The notes beneath the pieces are model-generated. The model saw nothing but the letters and a program-made list of their open reading frames with translations. It was not told where the DNA came from and did not search any database. Made by a program: the position numbers and the translations under genes. Source: Septoria linicola (lineage: Eukaryota; Ascomycota; Dothideomycetes; Mycosphaerellales; Mycosphaerellaceae). From it: 64,000 nucleotides of DNA. The stretch is from contig CP099425.1 of the NCBI GenBank assembly GCA_024114885.1, positions 992,001-1,056,000 on the forward strand, in the 5' to 3' direction. Shown piece after piece: positions 27,630-38,461 of this stretch (positions are counted from its first letter, which is position 1; every line of letters starts with the position of its first letter).

Positions 27630-27737
27630 TTTAATAGGCCTCTAATTAAAAGTTTAATAGACTTTAATAGAAAAACTAGCTAGTTTTAAGTAATTCTAAG
27701 TAAGAACTATAGATAGTTAGGTATCTAGTTAGATACT

Positions 27738-27750
27738 AAGGAAGAGAGGA
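27738..27750 (+). other. Putative polypurine tract before the LTR at 27752
   Basis: A 13-base purine run (aaggaagagagga) ends two bases before the LTR start. A polypurine tract primes plus-strand synthesis and marks the inner edge of a 3' LTR. Neither of the other two LTR starts (2336, 14850) has a comparable run directly against it. Confidence 0.55.
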
Positions 27751-28509
27751 TTAGTAAGGTAAAGGCCTACCTATATACTATACTTAGTAGCTTTAGTATA
27801 AAAGTAAGGTAGTAGTTCGTTTCTAAGATAGTAATATTTACTCTACTTAATTAATTTAATATTCTATAGTCCTAGTATAGGCTCTTAGTCTTAGGACTAC
27901 TAGTTTAAGCTCGTTACTACTAGTTAATATATATATTATAAGACTATTACTCTCTAAATAGATCTTGTTCTATAGCGACTACTCTTATACCTACCTAGAA
28001 GGTTAGTATTAGAGTAGTTATTATCTATTACTATATAGATAGTAAGGCGACTTACTATATCGGAGATTTACTTAGAGTCTCTATATCTATAATAGTCTTC
28101 GATTAGACTCTAGTTTAGTATAAAAACACTCTCGTTTAGATAGCGTAGAGGCTATAAGATAGGCTAGACCTATCTAGGTAATCTCGTATTCTCTAGTATA
28201 TAGAACGCTTAGAATAAGCCCTAGTATAGCGTTAGACGCTAATCGTTTAGCTAAGGGCACTAATTACGTTTAAGGCCTCGGACCTAGTATATAGTATAGA
28301 CTAATATAATATTATACTACTATAGTTATATAGTAGATTACTTAAATAAGTAAGACGGACGCGCCTTAGTAGCCTTACTATAAACGGTCGAACTATATAA
28401 TACGATATACTTTCGCTTATTAGGTATAATTAATATAGCTCTAGTATTATAAGAAAAGTTTAACGTTTACTTTTAGATAGCTAATAAAATTTTAGACTCT
28501 TGTTTTTTT

Positions 28510-28534
28510 TAGTTATCGTTTTAAACGATAACTA
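28510..28534. repeat. 25-bp perfect palindrome in the leader of Gypsy C
   Basis: Identical to those at 3328 and 15841. It lies 758 bp from the LTR start because of the upstream deletion in this copy. Confidence 0.9.
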
Positions 28535-28959
28535 TATTTTATTTAATAACTTGATTAAGGAGAGTATAATATACTCTTAGAATACCTTCGAACGAGCTCT
28601 ATAAGTGAATTAGTATCTACTAGCCGGCCTATAATACTAGATAGTAGCTTATCTAACTAACTTAATAAGTAAATTCGAAGATCTCTAGTAAAGCTACTAC
28701 CTACTTTTACTTTATTCTCTCTACTAGATAACGATATATCTATAGAAGCTAAGGACTAAGGAGGTACTAACCTTAACCCTAACGCTAATATCTTTTAAGG
28801 ACCGAACTTAGAAGGTAGACTATCTACGTCGTAGTTCTAGCTACTTATAGAGACTATCTATATAACCTAGAGCTAGAAAGTAATTATCGCTTAGGTTCTA
28901 CTACTACCTAGCTCGGACTAGAATCTTTTCTTTAATAGAGAGAACGTAACCGAGTATAT

Positions 28960-31828
28960 TAAGCGTTTTAAAGTACTATATAGTAACTACGCTATTCTAC
29001 TTATTAATAATAATAAATAGCTTTATAAGAAGTTACTTACTTAGGTTACGGTTATCTAACGTAGACGATACTAGCGCCTTAATAGTTCCTATAATCGAAA
29101 CTACGCTAAGTTCAAGAAGTTAATTATTAAGGAATACTAAAAGTATAATAATATATATATACTTAGAAACCGCTACTATATAGAGAACCTTTATAAGGTC
29201 GACTATAGTAAGGATAATAATCTCTTAGAGTACTTAAGGTAGTTTATACTCTACTCTAATACTATACTTACTTCGTATATAGACGAGCGCTCTTATACTC
29301 TTCTATTCGTACGAGGCCTTCTATTTCGTTTTAGTAAGAGGCTCTAGGCCTATCTTAGGTTAGACCTTAATAATAATAACTTAGATTATAGTAAACTCTT
29401 AAAGATAGCCTAGCGTTAGATTAATAGTAATAAGGACTTTAAAATAGAAGTATATAACGAAGGTAGTAGAGACGTATAATAGCTATACGAAGTAGTAAAG
29501 AAGTCCGCTCTAAGACTAAACTCTAAGTTTAATACTAGAGAAACGGTAGTCTATAAAGGCTATAAACTAGTAAGCGTCGATAATATTACTACTAGTATAT
29601 AAGACCTCGTAATTACTACGATTCGTCGACTCGAAGAAAAAGGCCTATAGCTACTACGCTCGTCGATAGGATAGTAGGCGAAGTCTTATAGTTATAACTA
29701 TCTATATATTCTAAGGCCTACTTATAGCTAGGAGATTTCGATTAACTTAGCTACGATAGATAATAGGTTAATAATTAAGGCCTATATAGCGATCGCTCTA
29801 AGGATTTTAGGTTATTAGATATATAAGCTCGAAGGCTATATAGCTATAAACTATAAGTACCTAAAATAGTTTAAGACTAAGAGCTTAATATATAGAGACC
29901 TAAAGACTAGTATTATATACTATAGAACGCCTCGTCTAGGTACGGAAAAGATACGATACTACTAAGATAAGGAGCTACTAAAGCTATAGGTATTAATAGA
30001 AGTATTAGAGTAGCGCTATAGAAGGATCTACCTTAAAGATATAAGTAGTTTATTAACGCTAAAAGCGAGCTAGTAGAGGATAGCGAACAAGGTAGCTAGT
30101 ATCGATAGTCTTATTAATATTAGCTAAGTCGTTTCTATTATATAGGAGGATTAGGACGACCTAATTAGCGCCTACGTAGCTAAAGATAGTATAAAGATAA
30201 AGCGGAACCTAAATCCTTCTCGTCTAGTTAGAGGATAGCTAATAGGAGTATAGAAGTAGATTACGACTTAGGCTATAGCTATAAGAACCTACGCTTATCG
30301 TTACTCTTATATTAAAGAGGTTAAAGATAAAAACTAGCTAGCTCCTTACCTTATAGATATAAGAGACTTAGAGGATTCTTAAACTTAGAGACGTAATAAC
30401 GATAAGGTTAAGGATAAGTAGATATATAACTACCTAAACGGTCTACTAGTTCTAGTCGCTCCTATATATACTTAAAAGTAAAAGAAGGCTAAGGAGCCTT
30501 TAAAGACTAAGCGTATAGATAACTACCTTCGAGCTATATACGCTAATAATAACGCTAACGTCTTCTAGATAGATAAAATACTCGAATCTAAGGTCTAGTT
30601 AAGCTTAGTAGAGATTATTCTCTATAGCGAGCGAGTGTCGTATTCTTTATAGAGTTATATTCTAAATAATATAGATCTACGTAAGAAACTTAATAAGCTC
30701 TATATAAAGAAATATACGAATAGAGGTAGTAGAGCTAAGATTAGCGTATATTCCTTACTATCTAAAGCCTTTAGCGAGTAGGTAGAGAAGGAGCTAATAA
30801 AAGCTATTTTAGTAACTAATATTAAGGCCTTCTAGGCTACTACTATAGCGATCGATATAGTAAAGCCTAGGCTCGCTTCTAAGCTTTATATATAGACTAA
30901 TAATATCCTTCTATTATTTAATAATATCTATTAAATTATTCTAAGTATCTACGTATCTATAAAGTATAGACCTCGAATAATAGCTTATAAGTCTTTAATC
31001 GACGAGAGAGCTAAGTTAATAATTATACTAATCGAATACGTTTAAAAGCTTCAAGTCGGTATAATCTCTCTTAGTAATATTACTATAGAAGATATTAGAG
31101 GTAAGGTTACTTTTATTAGATACTACCTAGAGGTATTAATCGATATCTTTAGTATAAGAGTTACTATACTATTTCTAGTCTTACTAGCGAACGGCCCGAT
31201 CTTACTTAGCCGGCTATAGGCGCGACGAGTACGCCTAGCTTCTAAGAACTACGATAATAGCTCGTAAGAGAGCTTAATTAGTACTCTAGACGGCTATATT
31301 ATTATATTTACTAGCTTTAATAGCTATAGTAATATATATACTATAGAATAAGTCCTAGGAAAAGCTAGAGTACTAAGGAACTAGCTCTAGTCGATAGTAC
31401 GAGTTTAGTAGGAGCTCTAATATATATATCGCGTCTAGATTTAGTAGAAGTCGGTATCTAAACTCTAACTTTTCGTAATTACTAGCTAAAGGATATAGAG
31501 TATACTATCGAGGACTCTAGATTATATATTAGTAAGGAGTAGAGAGAGGGATTATAAGCTTTTTAAGCTTCTACTACTCTTTCTATATAAGGTTTAATAG
31601 TTAGAGGTAAAAACTCTACTTAGGAGAGTTAGCTAGTAGAACGTTCTATAGTTACCTTTTTAAACGATAATTATATTATACCTCCTATACTATACTTCAA
31701 ACTATACTAGTAGTATAGATAGATAAGCGATTAGTACTAGTATTCGTTTATAGTTACTAATAGCTCTAAACCTTTAGAGAATTAAGTCTTTAACTACCTT
31801 ACGTAGTAGTTATCGTATATAAAGGTAA
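28960..31828 (+). pseudogene. Gag-protease of Gypsy copy C (RIP-degraded, truncated)
   Basis: The conceptual protein follows copies A and B from the gag core (around 28.96 kb) through the protease-like region (about 31.0-31.2 kb) and stops at the Copia junction. There is no intact start codon, and TAG/TAA occur at former Gln and Trp codons. Some transitions are private to this copy, so the three copies were mutated independently, or in different RIP rounds, after insertion. Confidence 0.75.
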
Positions 31829-33928
31829 TACTAAAAGTAGAGAGCGTGTTATATACTATATAATATTAAGGAGGGTATAGCGTAGTAAAGAAGAATAGAG
31901 GATTAATCTTAAACTAACTTATATATATAGTATAGTAGTAATATACTAGGAACTAAATATAAAGTTAATTAAGTTAGTTATCTAAGAAGAGAAGAAAGAG
32001 AAGCAAGATATACCTCTTACTAAGCCTTAGGTAGATAACTTAGGTATCTAGAACTATATCTAAATTACTATATCTAGACTAACTATCTAGGATATATTCT
32101 TAACACTCCTACTTATACTATATAGTTAGATCTTTTAATAGATTATCTATAGTACTTAAATACTAGTCCTAATCTTAATTAGTTATTAAGTACTTACTTT
32201 TTAGACTAATAACTAGATAGTACTAACTATTAATCTAATAAAAACTTTCTATACTACTATCTTCTATAAAAAGATAAAAGAAATACCTTCTATAAGATCT
32301 TTCTTCTCTCTTATATAAGAGTAGATTGTTTAGGATATAGACTATCTAGTAAGTTACTCCTATTCTTTCTTATAGCTAATTCTAATAGCTCTCTAGATAC
32401 CTTATAGCCTAGTCTCTTACTTAGTTATATTCTATATAGCTTCTTAGTTCCCTAAGAGCCTTTAGAGTATACTATTCTTAGCTATAGGGATCTTATATTA
32501 AGCTAGGAAGTAGAGTAACTATATACTAGTACTAGAGATAATAGCTACTATAGAGAAGATCTTTAATATTAACTAGTACTTAGCCTTAGAAGATATCTAG
32601 TTTAGCTAGGTACTATATAGTAATATTATAGTTAGTAATAGATCTAATATTAGTAAGGGAATTTAAGACTTTATAAAGTCTAACTAAGGAGGAGTTAAGT
32701 AACTAAAATCTTTCTTTTAGACTCCTCTTAGTCTAACTCTAAGGCTTAGAGTTATATTTTATATATCTCTTATATAAGATAGAGCTACCTTATAAACTTC
32801 TAAAACTATAGTCTAATCTTTAGCTTAGTAAGACTATCTACTACTATCTCTTTTATATTTATATATTCTATAGAGATAAGTCTATTCTACTAGAGCTTTC
32901 TTATAGTATTATATAAGATATTAATATATTTAGACTTATTATAAATATATAAGTCCTTAACTAGAGTAAGAGTAGCTTAGTTATTACCTTTTAGCTAAAT
33001 TAGCCTAATTCTAGTAATAGTTTCCTAGTTACTAAGGATCCTTAGTCGGTAAGAATATTCTTCTACTAACTCTAGGTATCTAAGCTCTTTTACTAGAGTA
33101 CTAAGGAACTATAACTATTTTATATATACTCTTATAGCTATATATTTAGCTTCTATTATAGATATAGCTATAGATTTCTACTTCTTACTTATCTAGGAGA
33201 TTAGTATACTATAAAGGAAGAAAATATATCTAAAGATTAAGACTCTATTAATCTTATCTATTATATAGTTAGAGTCTATATATCTAGTAAGATAGCCTTA
33301 ACTATTCCTTAAGTATCTTAAACTAAGGTCTAGGTTTGATCTTAGGTATCTAGTTAGCTTCTTTAGAGCCTTTATATATCCTACTATTAGATTACTAATA
33401 TAGGAGGTTAATCTTCTAAAGGTAAATAAGATATCTAGTCTTATAATAGTTATAAGCTATATCTATATTCTAATAATAGATTAGTACTCCTATTTATTAT
33501 ACCTTTTATTATTTAGTCTAGTAGGCTTTAGACTTTTATAGCTATCTATTAGTAAAAGAGTTAGTAATATAGTTTCTTAGCCTATTCCTATCTTAGCTAG
33601 GTTCTCTTAGATATAGTACTTCTAGTTAAGTTTTAGCTAGCCTTACTATCTATTTCTTATTAGTCTTATTCTAAGAATCTTGTCTAGTTCTCTAAGATCT
33701 TTAATCTTAAAGACCTTACTAAGTTAGTCTTTAAACTAGAGGATATCTTCTAGTCTCTCTATAGTAATAGGTATATTATTAATATAGATTAGGATTATTA
33801 GGTCTTTTCTTTTCTTATAGATTAGAAGATATAGGTCTACTTCTAATTATCTAAATCCTATTCCTTTTAGCTTTAATATATATAGCTAGTTCTAATCTCT
33901 TATAGCTTACTTTAGCCTATAGAGACTC

Positions 33929-33936
33929 CTTAGAAC
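33929..33936. repeat. Left target-site duplication of hAT copy 1 (cttagaac)
   Basis: The 8-bp sequence is repeated exactly at 42182-42189. Copia copy 1 has it once at the equivalent place (near 11950), which shows the uninterrupted target. Confidence 0.92.
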
Positions 33937-34299
33937 TAGACGTCGAAATAGGTAGGCCGAAACGGGTTAGTATATAGGTTAGGCTAGGTCTTAGCCTACC
34001 TATAGAAGATAGTAATAGATATAGTATAAATACCTACTCTATACTTAGATAGGTTAGGCGAATAAAAAATAAGTATAATATAGGTTTTAAGTATAACTAC
34101 GAAGAAGAATTATTCTAGTTAGTATCGACTATAAAAGGAAGTATATAATAGAGTAGTAAAGATAGAGAGAGAGATAATAGTAATAAGTAGAACGGATAGG
34201 CTAATCTAACGTCGACTTGAGTTTATAATATATATAGTTAGTAGACGTAGTCGGTAGCTACGTTCTAGCTCTTAAAGCTTCTCTATAGAGCGTATTACG

Positions 34300-37200
34300 C
34301 TTTCGCGTACTTCGACGCTATAATTTATCTACCTTTATAACCTCTTTATTATCGCTAATACTATTAAACTTTAAAAGAGTCTTGATTTCGTTTTTAACCT
34401 CTTTATTCTACTCCTCGACTACCTCTATCTAATTATAAGTAAGTTCTAAATTAGGATAAAGAGTAGATACTTCTATAGTAAGTACTACTCTTATATTATA
34501 CTTATAATCGCGATATCGATATCGTAATAGTATAATATATATAAAGGTATCTAGATTATATATCTAATTATAGTAGTTCTAATAACGTATAATACTAAAA
34601 TCTCGTTCGTATCTAGTACCTACTACTAGAATATATAGAATATCCTAGGCTATTTTTAATATAGTAGGGAATATATTAGTAAGAGCTAGCTATATATCTA
34701 TAGGATCTATTCTATCTATATATAAGAAGTCTACTTTCTAATAGCGCTCTAGTTCGTTATTAGGCTCGACTAAGAGAGCTACGTCTAGTACTAGTTAAGC
34801 TTTATTATTATTACTATCGATCCTTATAACGAAGAAGGTTAAGAAGCTTTATATACCTCGAGGCTACTATTTCGAAGCTTATATAGTACTAGATAAAGCT
34901 TTATAATACTTTAACTACTCTACGCGTAATTTGCTCTAGTAGAGATCTTCTAAACTATCGTTATCGAAAGTAGCTCGCTTCTAGAATATACTCTTAATCG
35001 TAGAGTATAGTAGTACTACTATACTATAGTAGTCTCTAAACTATTACTAGGTCCGTTAGTAATATTAAAAGAGCTTAGTATACGCTTTGTCTAGTACCTT
35101 ATAGAGTAAGATCTTCTAAGCTTCTTTCTTATATTTAAGTTTCTTATCTACTTTATCTAGAATATCGAAAAGAGAGTTATAGTAGCTAAAGACTAGATAG
35201 AGGCTAGGGCTCTTTATCGTACTAATATAGGTAGTAGCTTAAGCGAAAAGTATAGTTAGAGATATAAGGTATTCTAACCGTTACTAGTCGGTATTAGATA
35301 GTATAAGTATTAGTAGCGACTAACGCTTAATAAATTTATCGATAAAGTCGCGTAGTCGACTAAAGTAAGATAGTATTATCGTAGTCGAGCTCTAACGGGT
35401 CCTTATATCTTATATTACTCGTAGTAGTCTCGTTATAGGATACTTTTACTAGCGTACGTAAGCCTTTAGATAGAGATATAGATTCTTTAAACGCTTCTTT
35501 TAAAGATCTATAAAGCTCTTAAAACGCTAAGAACTAGAGTTTACCTATACTATAAACCTATAGACCTAGGATAATTAATAAGCGCCGACTATACTTACTA
35601 ACTACGATCGTCGACTATAACTACGATATATCTTAAATAAAAGTTTAGATAGTTTTTTAAGAGAAGCTACTATATTAGTCTTTTAAAACCTTTCTAGAGC
35701 TCGTTAATCTTTCTTATTATCCTAAAACTCTTATAGATCGTTAATTAGTATTATTTATAGTTATATAAAAAAGGCCTTTATAGTAAGCTATATTACGTAA
35801 GTAAAATATAGAAACCGTTCTAGAATCGTAGCTAGCGTAGTAGGCTTAATAGCCTTAATACTAGAGAAGAGATTTACCTTATCTAGTTAAATATCTAGTA
35901 CTACTAGCTCTACGAGCTCTTCGATCGAAATAGAAGGCTTTACGATTTTTACGTTATACTCTATTAAATAAAGGCCGATAGCCTTAATACTAGCTTATAT
36001 TAGTACTAATCGAATAGATACTAGTAAGATATATATAGACCTATAGAGTATACTATTATTTCTAGTATTATCGTATATAAGAGCGATTAGTTAGTCTCTA
36101 AGGCTAAACCTTTATAATATATTAAAGAGTAATTTCGAAAGTCGCTCTCTAGTATATCTACTAGTAACGTAGAGAAAGTCTAATATCGCCTCGTACTATA
36201 TCTATTTAGCGTCGATCTAGTAGGTATAGATAGTAAGGAATAAAGCTTTTATACTACTAGACTACTAGCTATCGACTACGATAGTAACCTTAGAGGTTCT
36301 AGCTAGTATAGCCTTTAGATCTTCCTTAGACCTCTCTTAGACCTTTTAAAGAAGAGCTTTAATTATCTTACTAAAGCGGAAAGATATTTTAAGACTAGAG
36401 TTAAGATATATATATATATAGCGGACTATAGGATTCTCGAAGAAATTAAGTAGTAGGCTATATACTACGATTATTTATATAGATACTATAGAGAAGTTAT
36501 TAATACTTAGGTCTAGGTCGCTAAGGTAACTCTTATAATTTCGAGCCTAACTATATAAGCTTAATAACGTAGTTAGTAAACGTAGTTAGTAGGGACTTAT
36601 ATAATAGTCTTTATACTACTAGATATACTCTAATAGTATCTCCTTTCTCTTAAATACCTATACGTACTTCTTAGTTCGAAAGTAGGAACTAAGACTACTT
36701 ATACTAATATAGAGGCCTAGATAGGCTAAAGAGGTTTTATAACCTTAGTAGACTACTTTTAGTAAGGTATCCTCGATATTAATCCTCTAGTCGAAAAACT
36801 TCTAGACCTAGAAGGAATAGGTACTCTCTTATTTAATAGATATAGTCTTTTATATCCTAAACTTATACTTATAGCGACCTTATACCTCCTACTATCGTTA
36901 TATATACTAGTCTCTAAAGTCCGTTTTATACTCTTTCTACTATAGATATACTCTATTTACTTAAGTCTAGTCTAGAGAAGACGTAGATATATTAATTAGA
37001 ATTTTAGAGGTAGTAGGTAGTCTACTAGAGCTCTACTCTAATACTATATATCGTTACGTAAAAGGTACTATCGGACTAGATTCGAATTATAAAGAGTCTC
37101 TAAAAACGCTATCTTAATATCGTTATCTTAGTCGAGTACTAGACCTAAGTCCTCTAGTAGCTAGTAATAGATTTCGCTATAAAGGCGGCGTATTTATAGG

Positions 37201-38400
37201 TAGTAGTATTAAAACTAGAAGAGTTAAAGAAGATAAAGGTAGACTAAATTATAAAAGTAAGAAAGAAGAGAGCTCTAGACTATCTATAAAACACGCTATA
37301 ACTTTACTCTAGTACGACGTCTATAGTAGTTCTTATCTATAGAGAAGCTTAAATTATACTAATTAGACGTAGTAAAGCCTCTTATCTACTAACGATAGAC
37401 TAGTTAAGAACTCGGTACTAATCTCTAGATTAAGTACGCTAGGATCTATTAGATCTATAATAATAGACGAAAAGCTAATACTAGCTCGCTTACTCTTAAA
37501 TCTAGCTTAAACTAGACTCTCGACTATAGCTTCGAGTAAAGTCTCTTCTTTATTAAGTATATATTGTTTATTAAATATACTATAGGTAAGCTTCGCGTTT
37601 TATCTCTACTATATAGATATAGTAGGTATAGAGAATCTATAGGTATTCTAATCGTAGTTAGTAGGAATTAGCTATCTAAGATACTCGATAAGGATTAAGA
37701 AGTAATTAATAAAGAAGGGCTTCTAGCTTATATTATATAGTATAGCCTAGTATTCTATCTAAAAGATATCGTAGAGTATAGGCAAAACGCTATTAGTAAT
37801 ATACGACTATAGTTAATTAGTATATAGTTAGTAAATATAGTTAGCGCTTAAGACAGCTAGTAGATATACTTTAACTTAGGCTTCTAGTACTAATATCTAA
37901 AGTAAGATAGCTAGACCTTAAAGCTATAGTATCGTAAAAGAGGAGCTCTATATTATATTAGTAGATAGGAGTTTCTAATAGATAGGAAGACTTACGCTAT
38001 TACTATATACTTATATAGCTATAGGTTTATCTAGCGCCTTAATCTTAGACTAGAACTCGCTAATTGCCTTATACTAGTATTAATAAGTCGCTCTACTATA
38101 GTTAGTAGAGCCTAGCGTACTAGTAGATAGCTTAATAGCGCGCTTAGCCTAAATATCCTCCTCTTAAGATAAGCTTAGTAGGTCGTCGATAATAACGTTT
38201 ATAGACTTTCTCTTTAACTTAGAAGGATCTAATAGTACCTAAACCTATATACTACTATCTTCCTTTTCGAATTCTTCTAATATATTCTTTTTTCTCTTAA
38301 TCTCTCTATATAGAAAGTAGAGCTTAATATACTAACCTTCTTTATCTTTCTAAGTAAGGTCTTTAGAAGATTTCTTTTTCTCTACCTTCTTAAGAGCCTT
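34300..38400 (-). pseudogene. hAT transposase remains, copy 1 (RIP-degraded)
   Basis: On the minus strand 34505-34685 reads IAQDILYILVVGTRYERDFS followed by the relics of a basic, Asn/Tyr-rich stretch and TFIYIILLRYR. This matches the hAT C-terminal dimerisation domain (LA.dILsIPvagtg.ERdFS...d..lLr.R). The rest of the protein should extend rightward (upstream on this strand) to about 38.4 kb; I could not place its catalytic residues or a BED finger with certainty. Stops replace former Gln/Trp codons. The start is unknown because ATG codons have been destroyed. Confidence 0.75.
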
Positions 38401-38420
38401 TCTCTCTCTATATAATATTA

Positions 38421-38460
38421 GCGCCGACTATATATACCGACTACGTTTACCGACTATATA
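38421..38460. repeat. 13-bp iterons (tatatagtcggta type) in hAT copy 1
   Basis: Read on the minus strand this is three consecutive units of period 13: tatatagtcggta, aacgtagtcggta, tatatagtcggcg. Related single or double units occur at about 34229, 35582, 36561, 37816, 39070, 39890, 40622 and 41372. A 23-bp exact inverted match to 38421-38443 lies at 41936-41958. Confidence 0.75.
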
Positions 38461-38461
38461 T

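Larger units (their letters stand above)
14850..27751 (+). mobile_element. Ty3/Gypsy copy B with a long 3' extension
   Basis: This copy starts with the same LTR sequence as copies A and C and is inserted in Copia copy 1 (five bases before it: tctat). LTR, leader palindrome, gag and pol align with copy A at an almost constant offset of about 12.51 kb. It continues past the point where A is broken, so the integrase C-terminus is visible to about 23.05 kb. It is followed by a tandem-repeat tail and a 3.5-kb unrecognised frame. A purine run ends at 27750, immediately before the LTR at 27752, as expected if that LTR is the 3' LTR of copy B. Whether the 23.1-27.7 kb extension belongs to this element or is a separate insertion is not settled. 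Confidence 0.75.
27752..31828 (+). mobile_element. Ty3/Gypsy copy C (3' part lost to Copia copy 2)
   Basis: The LTR/leader, palindrome and gag-protease regions match copies A and B. It carries a deletion of about 235-245 bp in the LTR/leader relative to A (the segment equivalent to about 2615-2860). It is interrupted at 31828, equivalent to about 6646 of copy A, by Copia copy 2, so RT, RNase H and integrase are missing. Its first part may at the same time be the 3' LTR of copy B. Confidence 0.83.
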
